From WRDF01 sp031552235 (GTDB lineage Bacteria; Bacteroidota; Bacteroidia; Bacteroidales; Rikenellaceae), in contig JAVBMR010000026.1 of NCBI GenBank assembly GCA_031552235.1, forward strand, positions 1 to 64,000: a stretch of DNA of 64,000 nt, written 5' to 3'. The translations under genes were made by a program, and so were the position numbers. The notes under the pieces were generated by a model. The model saw nothing but the letters and a program-made list of their open reading frames with translations, was not told the DNA's origin and searched no databases. Below are positions 25,717-32,789 of this stretch, piece after piece (position 1 is the stretch's first letter; every line of letters starts with the position of its first letter).

Positions 25717-26103
25717 TTAATGTTTATCGTCGGCCGCCGCCCTCTTGTGGTTCAGGTGTTTTCGGATCAGCGTATCTGCGATAAGAAGGGCTAAGACCAA
25801 TACAGCCAATAATATGTGAACATGGTATTCCGGGGAGGGTTCTAAAGATATCGCCGGCATGTTCAGGGCGAAATCTATCCCGGTGACCCTGCCGATAATC
25901 CACAATATTCCTACTATGGCTGCAACCCCCAGGCTTGGCCATAGCAGCATATGCAGCCACTGCATCCGGAGCTTTTTCCGGGCGGCATTGTTCGCCCGGG
26001 CCGATATCCTGGACATCAATACCTTTTCGAAGTTATCCGTGGGGGCCTCCGGCTTCATTTCGCCAAACAGCGTCCCGAGCCTGTCTTTCTTAATCTCTTC
26101 CAT
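25717..26103 (-). CDS. Two-TM membrane protein, putative anti-sigma factor
   Basis: The 128-residue protein begins with a soluble acidic and basic segment of about 45 residues (MEEIKKDRLGTLFGEM) and has hydrophobic helices at about 48-72 and 92-112. Its start overlaps the last 14 bp of the ECF sigma gene, implying translational coupling. No zinc-binding HxxxCxxC motif of classical anti-sigma factors is present. The assignment as the sigma partner rests on position and topology, and it does not resemble FecR. It is likely in the inner membrane with the N-terminus in the cytoplasm. Confidence 0.6.
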   Translation of the reverse strand: MEEIKKDRLGTLFGEMKPEAPTDNFEKVLMSRISARANNAARKKLRMQWLHMLLWPSLGVAAIVGILWIIGRVTGIDFALNMPAISLEPSPEYHVHILLAVLVLALLIADTLIRKHLNHKRAAADDKH

Positions 26104-26644
26104 CTGCTAAAAGTTTATTTATTTCAACGTTGATAAAATTCCTTATCCTGTGCAGCCTGACCTTCGTGTTCGATTCGCTCAGGCCTGCGATCCCGGCAAT
26201 GTTTCTGATAGTCTGCTTGTTGTAATAGTACAGCATGATGAGTTGCGCGTCGTCCGGACTCAGCTTTTTTAATACGGTCTCCAGTATCTCCGCCCTCTGA
26301 TGCAAATATAACGTATCAATGTCTTCTGTGATCTCGGTATCGGGCAAATCATCATCGAGCCGTATGAATTTATTGCGTCTGCGCCTAACCTCCGAGATTG
26401 TCGTGTTGTAGGCGATGCGGTAGAGCCATGTGGAGAATTCGGATTGCCCCCGGAAACGGCCGAGGGACTGAAAAACCTTGATGAATATCTCCTGCGTGAT
26501 GTCTTCGGCGTCGTGGTGCGAGTCGACGATCCGCACGACGGTCGTGAATACCATACGCTGATACTTCCGGACGATATGCCCGAAAGCATCCGTGTCTCCC
26601 TCCCGTACCCGGCGGACGTAATATATGTCGTCTGATTCTTCCAC
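26090..26644 (-). CDS. ECF-type RNA polymerase sigma factor
   Basis: The 184-residue sigma factor has region 2 (GDTDAFGHIVRKYQ, DAEDITQEIFIKVFQSLGRF, FSTWLYRIAYNT) and region 4 (LSPDDAQLIMLYYYNKQTIRNIAGIAGLSESNTKVRLHRIR). The start is GTG at 26644; no later in-frame ATG would keep region 2. A promoter-like pair on the minus strand ends only 9 bp before it, so the mRNA would be nearly leaderless. The same promoter pattern fronts the divergent DUF6249 gene, which points to autoregulation of a small regulon. Confidence 0.92.
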   Translation of the reverse strand: MEESDDIYYVRRVREGDTDAFGHIVRKYQRMVFTTVVRIVDSHHDAEDITQEIFIKVFQSLGRFRGQSEFSTWLYRIAYNTTISEVRRRRNKFIRLDDDLPDTEITEDIDTLYLHQRAEILETVLKKLSPDDAQLIMLYYYNKQTIRNIAGIAGLSESNTKVRLHRIRNFINVEINKLLADGRD

Positions 26645-26652
26645 TGGCAGTA

Positions 26653-26679
26653 TGACGCAAAATCGATCGGCAGGTTACA
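26653..26679 (-). promoter_or_regulatory. ECF-type promoter for the sigma operon
   Basis: On the minus strand TGTAACC (26673-26679) and CGTCA (26653-26657) are separated by 15 bp, the same architecture as the divergent promoter at 26704-26730. Confidence 0.65.
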
Positions 26680-26703
26680 AAATATTAAAAAACTACGGGA
26701 ATA

Positions 26704-26730
26704 TGTAACCATTTTGCTCGGCCTGCGTCA
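26704..26730 (+). promoter_or_regulatory. ECF-type promoter for the DUF6249 gene
   Basis: TGTAACC (26704-26710), a 15-bp spacer, then CGTCA (26726-26730) lie 38 bp upstream of the ATG at 26769. It matches the opposite promoter in both boxes and in spacing. Confidence 0.65.
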
Positions 26731-26768
26731 AACGGGCAGAATTCGTTTAATAACTAAAACTAAAAATT

Positions 26769-27155
26769 ATGGGAGGACCATTGGCAGCAGTATTTATTAC
26801 CGTCATTATTGTATGGGGAATCTACAGCCTGTTCGAACTTTTCGTCCATCGTAAAGAGCGGCTGACCGTTATCGATAAACTCGATTTCAGCAAAAGCAAT
26901 AAAGATATTAATTTAAATATCTTTAACAAACGCAACATTGGCAACAACGCCCTGAGGATAGGTCTCCTGCTTATGGGGATAGGCCTTGGTTTGTTGGTGG
27001 GATTTTTTGTTCATGTCATTGTTGCAGGACATGATGCTGATAGTGAGACAAGAGGCATTATATATAGCTCGGGTATTTTATTGTTCGGAGGCTTTGGACT
27101 GTTGAGCGCCTACCTGATCGAACACAAACAGCGCAAAGCAGATAAGCAAGAATAA
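26769..27155 (+). CDS. DUF6249-like small membrane protein
   Basis: The 128-residue protein has three hydrophobic segments at about 3-25, 62-88 and 96-116, and a charged loop between the first two (VHRKERLTVIDKLDFSKSNKDIN). It resembles DUF6249 membrane proteins of Bacteroidetes, which lack a known function. It diverges from the ECF sigma gene and shares its promoter pattern, so it is probably a target of that sigma factor and may act in envelope stress. It ends in a good terminator. Confidence 0.72.
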   Translation: MGGPLAAVFITVIIVWGIYSLFELFVHRKERLTVIDKLDFSKSNKDINLNIFNKRNIGNNALRIGLLLMGIGLGLLVGFFVHVIVAGHDADSETRGIIYSSGILLFGGFGLLSAYLIEHKQRKADKQE

Positions 27156-27180
27156 CTTCCGAGCGTTTCGGTAGTTATAT

Positions 27181-27220
27181 AATAATGGCGGATTATCGAA
27201 ATGATAATCCGCCATTATTT
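27181..27220. terminator. Terminator shared by the DUF6249 gene and the split tRNA-Thr
   Basis: AATAATGGCGGATTATC pairs with GATAATCCGCCATTATT across a short loop, with A/T runs on both sides. It can serve the plus-strand gene ending at 27155 and the minus-strand tRNA ending at 27223. Confidence 0.82.
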
Positions 27221-27222
27221 TG

Positions 27223-27327
27223 AGCCGCAACCCGGACTTGAACCGGGGACCTCTTCATTACGAGTGAAGCGCTCTCAAGACCCCCAAAGGCTTCGCCTTT
27301 AGGGGCAACCAACTGAGCTATTGCGGC
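27223..27327 (-). tRNA. tRNA-Thr (CGT) interrupted by a 32-nt hairpin in the D-loop
   Basis: All parts of a tRNA-Thr are present and identical to the intact copy at 30847-30919: acceptor GCCGCAA/TTGCGGC, anticodon arm CTTCA-CTCGTAA-TGAAG and T arm CCCGG/CCGGG. Between GTTGGT and AGAGC of the D-arm lies an extra 32 nt (27276-27307) that folds into CCCCTAAAGGC-GAA-GCCTTTGGGG. The total length is 105 nt instead of 73. It may be non-functional, or fold with an enlarged D-arm. Confidence 0.85.
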
Positions 27328-27370
27328 TTACGCTTGTTTGTTGAAATTGACAAGCGTTGGTTTCCTGTTT

Positions 27371-27392
27371 GGGGAGAACATTCGGGGGAACA
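27371..27392 (+). repeat. Paired GGGGAGAACA repeat, left end of island
   Basis: GGGGAGAACA-TTC-GGGGGAACA lies 44 bp inside the left tRNA. A near-identical pair occurs at 30745-30766 near the integrase. This is consistent with arm-type integrase or excisionase binding sites. The rest of the 27328-27735 gap contains an 8-bp inverted repeat ACGCTTGT/ACAAGCGT (27330-27357) and no convincing gene. Confidence 0.55.
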
Positions 27393-27679
27393 CAAAGAGA
27401 TATTACATTACCTGTGAACTAATTAATTTTAAGAGAGTTAAAACTGATTTAGGGCATATTGAGAATGTTATACCCAATGATGTCATGTTGTGTCATTCAT
27501 CGCATTTGCTTTTTATGTTAATAGTAAGTTAACTATCTGACAATAAGATTGTTTTGGCGAGAATCGCTGCCGAAAAAAATAACCCCACCCTGCCGAAACA
27601 GAATGGAGTAAAAATCGCGCCCAAATTCTCAGCCCCCTATACTTTTAAGATATTATACTGTCTAAGTTTATAAAGAAAA

Positions 27680-27716
27680 AAAAGAAAACCCCACTCCGTT
27701 TCCGAAATGGGGTCTG
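27680..27716 (-). terminator. Probable terminator of the LytTR - DUF4595 operon
   Basis: On the minus strand a GACCCCA...TGGGGTTTTC hairpin is followed by a long T-run (the A-run at about 27675-27690 on the plus strand). It lies about 20 bp past the lipoprotein stop codon. Confidence 0.65.
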
Positions 27717-27735
27717 CCTAAAAATCAAATTTGGA

Positions 27736-28446
27736 TTAATAATATGTTATGTAGGTTGCATATCCGTACTCTGAACCCCACTGAGGATCGTACTCAACTA
27801 TTTTGGTCGGATAGCCGTCATTATCGAAAGTGTATTCCAGACTCTCGTTATACTCGTTTATTCTGTGGTTCTTACTTGCCATTCCTTTAAACCTAAACGG
27901 GGAGACAATATTAACATCATTATATCCCATATTAATATTCAATTTGTTCTCCCGATTATCATATGTAAATGATGCATTATAATTTCCATCATCTCGAATT
28001 ACAATGTTGCCGTTTTCCCAAGTATAACTAACCATTTCTTGAAGTGTATTATCTTCATCATAAGATTTGGATTCGCTTAAATATCCGTTTGAATAATTGA
28101 AAATAATATACGCTGGATAAAAACCACTATTATCTTGGCGAATACAATAGCCGTTAGTATCAAAGGTATATCTCGTATAACTTCCATCATCCCAAGTGCG
28201 AGTAATGATATTGCCATTATACTGTACCGTTTGGGTATATGGAACATTATCGTAGGAACTTATAAAAATTATTTTGGTCACTCGACCTTGATTGTCATAG
28301 AAATATTCTTCATATTCGTCATCAGCCAATATAACTTTCTTGACGAGTTTGGTTTTCCCGCCTGAATCGCCATCATCTTTCGAGCAGGAGTTGAATGTGA
28401 GAGCCAATAAAGGCAGTGCGAGTAAAAATAGTTTTTTCATTTTCAT
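27736..28446 (-). CDS. DUF4595-like lipoprotein with YD-type repeats
   Basis: The 236-residue protein has a lipoprotein signal (MKMKKLFLLALPLLALTFNSC, C21). The mature part is made of repeated Tyr/Asp/Gly units (EEYFYDNQGRVTKI, TRYTFDTNGYCIR, FIFNYSNGYLSES-like, LEYTFDNDGYPTKI) typical of DUF4595 and related YD/RHS-like beta proteins of Bacteroidetes. It is probably surface-exposed and its function is unknown. It lies 15 bp after the LytTR gene on the same strand, so the two are co-transcribed. The DNA is AT-rich and atypical for this genome, pointing to acquisition with the island. Confidence 0.8.
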   Translation of the reverse strand: MKMKKLFLLALPLLALTFNSCSKDDGDSGGKTKLVKKVILADDEYEEYFYDNQGRVTKIIFISSYDNVPYTQTVQYNGNIITRTWDDGSYTRYTFDTNGYCIRQDNSGFYPAYIIFNYSNGYLSESKSYDEDNTLQEMVSYTWENGNIVIRDDGNYNASFTYDNRENKLNINMGYNDVNIVSPFRFKGMASKNHRINEYNESLEYTFDNDGYPTKIVEYDPQWGSEYGYATYITYY

Positions 28447-28460
28447 TGTGTTTTTAGTGA

Positions 28461-28880
28461 TTAATTTGGTGTTGTTTTGATACTTTCTTCAAGTGTTGCT
28501 TTAAGCGTCCTTAGCGCATCCTTAGACGCACTGAGAGTAAATTTTGTCGGGAAACTTATGTCCGACAGGGTTATCTGTTGTTTGCTGACATTGATATAGT
28601 GGATATACCTGCCGTTTATAATCAGTCGCTTGCCGAGTCGAATAAGGGTCTGTGCCTCGCTTTCGAGTTGTCGCTCCAATATTTTCTCGAACGCCGAGAG
28701 ATTGAACGAGAAAATATGCTTTTCGCCGTCTATCAACATCATCGAGGAGTAGTTGCCGTCAGACAGTATGTAGGCTATCCTTTCGGGCGAAACTCTAACG
28801 ACTTCATTGCTGTTTGTCAGGATTATATATTTGGGCATACCGTACTCATCTGCCACAAATTTATCTTCTAAATCATTCAT
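28461..28880 (-). CDS. Stand-alone LytTR DNA-binding domain protein
   Basis: The 139 residues consist almost entirely of one LytTR domain (about 25-130: VVRVSPERIAYILSDGNYSSM, LIRLGKRLIINGRYIHYINV). The response-regulator receiver domain normally found with LytTR is absent, and there are no membrane segments. Such stand-alone LytTR proteins regulate nearby genes in Bacteroides. The direct neighbour is the DUF4595 lipoprotein 15 bp downstream, the probable target and operon partner. No histidine kinase is present in the island, so any signal input is unknown. Confidence 0.88.
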   Translation of the reverse strand: MNDLEDKFVADEYGMPKYIILTNSNEVVRVSPERIAYILSDGNYSSMMLIDGEKHIFSFNLSAFEKILERQLESEAQTLIRLGKRLIINGRYIHYINVSKQQITLSDISFPTKFTLSASKDALRTLKATLEESIKTTPN

Positions 28881-29060
28881 AATCTTGTGGTTTTACGGGC
28901 ATTGTATGAAGTGGTATATCTGCTGTGTGAAATGGTAATATGGCAGTACGAAATGAAAAGCCACCCATTAAGGATGGCTTTAGCAAATGCAATAATCTGT
29001 GATTATTTGTTTCTTTTACGTATATTTACATAAATGAATTGCCGATCAAAAATCATTACT

Positions 29061-30134
29061 ATGAAAAAATGTCTACTTCTATGTGTTATGATCATTCTGT
29101 GTTCAAACACAAGTTTTGCTCATGAAGATTATATCACGTCTTCAAGAAGCGGCAAAGTAAGAGTGTCTATTGAGGCGGGGTGGGATATATATGAACGCAG
29201 ACATATAGAGATCATAGCAAAGTTGGCTGATATACTGTCCAAGAGAATGGGTAATAAAGAGACTATATCTATCCATTATCGCCTCTCGATAGCACCTTCG
29301 GAGCACCCAAGCCAATACGCAATGAATTACCGAACAGGCGAACCCGATGCAGATAGGGAAAATACGTCTGACATTAAAATTTTTTGCTATTATTATGACA
29401 TTAACACAGTCGAAATCCTAAAGCTCGTAGAATACGCCATTACCCATAAAAAGGAAATAAAACGAGAGCAAAAGCCAGCTTCAGCATCTATTTTATTACG
29501 GCATGTGCCCGTAAACCTAACATCTATACCCGCTTCGACCATAAATGAGATATTACTCGCACCAACTTCCGACGTAATTACAGAAACTCTTTCAGAGAAA
29601 ATCTATCGACCATTTAAAAAAGGCGTGGACGAGATCTGGAATGATAAGAGGATCTCATATTTTTTTCAAAACAACCAATATCATGTTTTCATAACAGAAA
29701 GAGAAACATACAAAAAAAAGGGGGAATGGGTATATAGAGAACGAGTCCTAAAGACATTTGATAATATTTTTCAATTCAATATCGTGGGATACGAGCGTGC
29801 ATTGGTGTTTGATTCATATAACTCTTTTTATTCCCTATATGGACAAGCTAACGGTCACGGTTTAACCAAAGAAGTGATATCTAAAAGACATATAATCGAT
29901 GATGATAAATGCTCTAGAAGTCAGCCGTTCGATATTATCCTCATGAGTGGCGACAGGATTTGCATAGCGAGTCCTATGCGATGGAGAACCAAAAAGTATT
30001 CTAACGGTTCAAAAGTATCATGGCAAGGTCAATATAATATGATATATATCATATATGATGACGTGTTGATACAAAATGCGGATGATATTTTGGACGAAGC
30101 GGCAATGAAGCAGCTTGGGATACCAAAGGAGTAA
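29061..30134 (+). CDS. Secreted hypothetical protein of the island
   Basis: I do not recognise this protein. The ATG at 29061 gives 357 residues beginning with a signal peptide (MKKCLLLCVMIILCSNTSFA). The start at 29034 lies almost on the probable promoter box (TATATTTA, 29021-29028) and is less likely. The mature protein is mixed alpha/beta, rich in Ile, Tyr and Lys, with no repeats or membrane helices. Its DNA is much more AT-rich than the core genes, in line with foreign origin. It diverges from the LytTR operon, with about 180 bp between starts, and could be controlled by that regulator. Confidence 0.65.
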   Translation: MKKCLLLCVMIILCSNTSFAHEDYITSSRSGKVRVSIEAGWDIYERRHIEIIAKLADILSKRMGNKETISIHYRLSIAPSEHPSQYAMNYRTGEPDADRENTSDIKIFCYYYDINTVEILKLVEYAITHKKEIKREQKPASASILLRHVPVNLTSIPASTINEILLAPTSDVITETLSEKIYRPFKKGVDEIWNDKRISYFFQNNQYHVFITERETYKKKGEWVYRERVLKTFDNIFQFNIVGYERALVFDSYNSFYSLYGQANGHGLTKEVISKRHIIDDDKCSRSQPFDIILMSGDRICIASPMRWRTKKYSNGSKVSWQGQYNMIYIIYDDVLIQNADDILDEAAMKQLGIPKE

Positions 30135-30143
30135 TGATTTGAT

Positions 30144-30200
30144 TAGTGACATAATTCTGAAAAGCTCGATTTATATACCCCTGTGAAAATTATGTCACTA
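30144..30200. repeat. 13-bp inverted repeat beside the truncated integrase
   Basis: TAGTGACATAATT (30144-30156) and AATTATGTCACTA (30188-30200) are perfect complements separated by 31 bp. They lie between two convergent genes and 16 bp from the premature end of the integrase. No T-run follows, so this is not a normal terminator. Confidence 0.7.
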
Positions 30201-30215
30201 TATTGTATTGCTCTG

Positions 30216-30692
30216 CTATGGCTTCCAATAGTCGATGCGCATAATCTGCGTGGTCAGCCTGTATATTTTCGTTGGTTTGTAGGCACTCAACGCAGATAGG
30301 ACGTGCTTGTGCTTTGACGAGGAGTTGATTTTCCCTAAAGATTCCAGACGCTCCACTTCCTTATTGAAAGCGTCCTCGATACTGATAATGAGCCTGTGGC
30401 CTTTAGCCTCGAACAGAGTGTTGAAATTGACCTCGATGTCGAGAGCCTCTAAGCGTCTGATTTTCTTGAGGTAGCGATGTACTTGGTCGTCGATTTGAAA
30501 TTGGAGAGCCTTGCTGTCATTAGAATTGGATATAATACGCTGATTATCACAATCCCAATCCTCTACATTGATTGAAATGCCTGTGGAGATGTGTTTCTTT
30601 TGGCGATTTTGGGTGAAACGGATGTGGATAGGAGCGCGATTGCTCTTGTTGATTTTGTCCGTTCGCAGGACAGGTTTAATGCTGACATTCAT
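30216..30692 (-). pseudogene. Tyrosine integrase, N-terminal fragment only
   Basis: From the ATG at 30692 (MNVSIKPVLRTDK) there are 158 residues. They match the N-terminal arm-binding and core-binding parts of Bacteroidetes tyrosine recombinases (PIHIRFTQNRQKKHISTGI, then a helical region ending in SALSAYK). Complete members have about 400 residues, and the catalytic R-H-R-Y domain is missing. Only about 80 bp separate the stop from the next gene, so the rest has been deleted. The integrase cannot catalyse recombination. The upstream in-frame extension reads through the GGGGAGAACA repeat pair and is not coding. Confidence 0.78.
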
Positions 30693-30744
30693 TGCTTTAC
30701 TTATTAAGTAGCAATGCAATATCTTTGTGTGTTCAATCGAAAAC

Positions 30745-30766
30745 GGGGAGAACATTGGGGAGAACA
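30745..30766 (+). repeat. Paired GGGGAGAACA repeat, right end of island
   Basis: GGGGAGAACA-TT-GGGGAGAACA lies between the integrase start and the right tRNA-Thr, in the same orientation as the pair at 27371-27392. Confidence 0.6.
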
Positions 30767-30801
30767 ACCACCATCAAACACCCCTCAGCAACGTCCATAA
30801 A

Positions 30802-30838
30802 CAAAAAACCAGCGACCCACCCTTTCGATAAGTCGCTG
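30802..30838 (-). terminator. Terminator of intact tRNA-Thr
   Basis: On the minus strand CAGCGAC...GTCGCTG is followed by GTTTTTTGTTT. It begins 9 bp after the tRNA 3' end. Confidence 0.75.
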
Positions 30839-30846
30839 ATTTTCAG

Positions 30847-30919
30847 AGCCGCAACCCGGACTTGAACCGGGGACCTCTTCATTACGAGTGAAGCGCTCTA
30901 CCAACTGAGCTATTGCGGC
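30847..30919 (-). tRNA. tRNA-Thr (CGT), intact
   Basis: A complete cloverleaf: acceptor GCCGCAA/TTGCGGC, D-arm GCTC...GAGC, anticodon arm CTTCA-CTCGTAA-TGAAG, T-arm CCCGG-TTCAAGT-CCGGG and discriminator U. CCA is not encoded. It marks the right boundary of the AT-rich island. Confidence 0.95.
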
Positions 30920-31137
30920 ATGGGGGGGCGTGTCAATCAGTTGCGTTGCACTTTAAAACGGTTGGAGTAGTAATGCGCAACATAATGTGCAACAATCGCC
31001 AAGCATAAGAACCTGCAAATATCACAAATATTCTGCAAAAATCATTATCTTCGCGCCATAAAATCAACGGCGTCAGCGATATTTCCTGTGCCGGATAATA
31101 ACCGCGGCGTCCGCCGCAATAATCACGAGAGGGTAAG

Positions 31138-31845
31138 ATGGGGAAAAAGGCATTGCTCAGGCCGACGGCTGAAAACACATTCAGGATACTCTACGCCGAG
31201 GGCAAGGAGGGTGTGGTCGTGCATTTCGGCCGGGAACTGGAGCGTTCGCAGGAGCTTGAGAGGCAGGGAGATATCGAGGCCGCGTGCAATGTGCGGTACG
31301 ACGCCGTGCGTCAGCTGATGGAGCTTATTCCCGATTCGACAGACATAGAGCTCGACTGGGAGGACCGTGACAGCCGCGACGCCATGCTCGTGATAAACTA
31401 CTCGGCCATCGACCACTTCCTGTTGGGCGATTTCGAAATGGCGGCGGCGATGCTCGAAATGCTGCTCGAACTCGACCCCGAAGACCACCTCGACGCATCT
31501 GTGCAGTTGGCTTATTCCTATGTGGCGCTTGAGGAGTGGGAACTTTTCGACGAGGTCATAAACGATGTGAACGACAAACTCGCGGACAAGGATATCCTCG
31601 TGCTTTGGAGTGAATTCCGCCGTGAGGGTAAACTGCCCGAAGGCGAACTGCGCCATTTCAAGCGCAGCTTCAAACCCTATTACGACGAATTCACGGCGGC
31701 CGAACATCCTGTCGATGAGGCATACCTCGCGGATATCCGCGGCGAAAACCCCTCGAAAAAGGCCCTCGCCCGCGAACACTGGATACAGGTCGAACACCTC
31801 TGGAAACTTTTTCCGGGCTTTATCGAAGCCCTCTCAGCCCAATAG
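31138..31845 (+). CDS. TPR-like cytoplasmic protein
   Basis: The 235-residue protein has no signal peptide or membrane helix. Its middle part (about 65-160) has helical pairs resembling tetratricopeptide repeats (AIDHFLLGDFEMAAAMLEMLLELDPEDHLDASVQLAYSYV in segments), suited to protein-protein contacts. No catalytic motif is seen. It sits 2 bp upstream of the TIGR01212 radical SAM gene, so the two are almost certainly co-transcribed and may act together. Homologues are annotated only as hypothetical or TPR proteins, as far as I can recall. Confidence 0.72.
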   Translation: MGKKALLRPTAENTFRILYAEGKEGVVVHFGRELERSQELERQGDIEAACNVRYDAVRQLMELIPDSTDIELDWEDRDSRDAMLVINYSAIDHFLLGDFEMAAAMLEMLLELDPEDHLDASVQLAYSYVALEEWELFDEVINDVNDKLADKDILVLWSEFRREGKLPEGELRHFKRSFKPYYDEFTAAEHPVDEAYLADIRGENPSKKALAREHWIQVEHLWKLFPGFIEALSAQ

Positions 31846-31847
31846 CC

Positions 31848-32789
31848 ATGCCGTATCCCTGGGGTACAGAACGCCGGTTCAACAGTTATTCGGGTTACTT
31901 CCGCAAACTGATGGGCGGCCGCGTGCAGAAGGTGACCATCAATGCGGGGTTTACGTGTCCCAACCGCGACGGCCGCGTGGGGACGGGCGGTTGCACATTC
32001 TGCAATAACGAGGCGTTCACCCCGTCGTACTGCATGCGCGGCGATTCGGTCGCCCGGCAGATATCCGAAGGTATCGAGTTCCACCGCCGCCGCTACCGCG
32101 ACGCGGATAAATTCTTAGCGTATTTCCAGTCGTTTTCGAACACATATGCGCCTCTGGCCGAGTTGAAGGAAATCTATGCCCAGGCGCTGGCGTTTCCCGA
32201 GGTCGCCGGGATAATCGTAGGCACGCGGCCGGATTGTGTGGATGATGAGAAGTTAGATTATTTCGCCGCCCTCGCGCGTGAAAAATACGTGGCCATTGAG
32301 TATGGGGTCGAATCGTGTTACGACGAAACGTTGCGTGCCGTGAACCGGGGGCACGATTTCGCCTGCGCCGAAGAGGCTATACGCAAAACCGCCGGGAGGG
32401 GTATTCACTGCGGGGCGCATTTCATATTAGGGTTGCCCGGCGAGAGCGACGAGATGCTTATCGCCCAAACCGAGCGCATAAATTCCCTGCCGCTCACGAC
32501 CGTGAAATTCCACCAGTTGCAGATTTTCAAAGGAACGGCGATGGAGGCCGATTACGCTGCGCACCCCGAGAGGTATCATTTCCGAGATTTGCCCGAATAC
32601 ATAGACCTTTTCATAGAGATACTCCGCCGCCTCAGGCCTGACATCATAGTCGAGAGGTTCGCCAGCGAGGCCCCGCCGCGCTACCACAGCGGCCCCAACT
32701 GGGGACTGGTGCGCAACGAGCAGCTCCTCGCGATGCTCGACCGCTGCCTCGAAGAACTCGGTGCTTTTCAAGGGGAACTTTACAGGTAG
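31848..32789 (+). CDS. TIGR01212 family radical SAM protein (YhcC-like)
   Basis: The 313-residue protein has the family cluster motif CPNRDGRVGTGGCTFC near residue 38, where the cysteines bind a 4Fe-4S cluster. It also has the conserved IEYGVESCYDETL and GAHFILGLPGE segments and is close to E. coli YhcC in length. The reaction is not established for this family. It is cytoplasmic and the second gene of a two-gene unit with the TPR protein. The G of its TAG stop codon is the first base of a family A repeat. Confidence 0.9.
   Translation: MPYPWGTERRFNSYSGYFRKLMGGRVQKVTINAGFTCPNRDGRVGTGGCTFCNNEAFTPSYCMRGDSVARQISEGIEFHRRRYRDADKFLAYFQSFSNTYAPLAELKEIYAQALAFPEVAGIIVGTRPDCVDDEKLDYFAALAREKYVAIEYGVESCYDETLRAVNRGHDFACAEEAIRKTAGRGIHCGAHFILGLPGESDEMLIAQTERINSLPLTTVKFHQLQIFKGTAMEADYAAHPERYHFRDLPEYIDLFIEILRRLRPDIIVERFASEAPPRYHSGPNWGLVRNEQLLAMLDRCLEELGAFQGELYR

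Larger units (their letters stand above)
27222..30899. mobile_element. Remnant integrative element between two tRNA-Thr copies
   Basis: The segment is bounded by a 54-bp identical direct repeat (27222-27275 and 30846-30899), the 3' two-thirds of a tRNA-Thr gene, as expected for att sites of tRNA-targeting integrases. It is markedly AT-rich compared with the flanks. It carries a truncated tyrosine integrase next to the right tRNA, paired GGGGAGAACA repeats near both ends (27371-27392 and 30745-30766) and four cargo genes or fewer. No transfer or replication genes are present, so it is a decayed or satellite element. The left tRNA also retains its 5' part, which simple integration does not explain; a tRNA duplication is the alternative. 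Confidence 0.6.

Noticed and set aside
27338..27532. 64-residue ORF at the left end of the island
   Set aside because: It overlaps the inverted repeat and the GGGGAGAACA repeat pair, and the protein has no clear composition or motif, so it is better read as attachment-site DNA.
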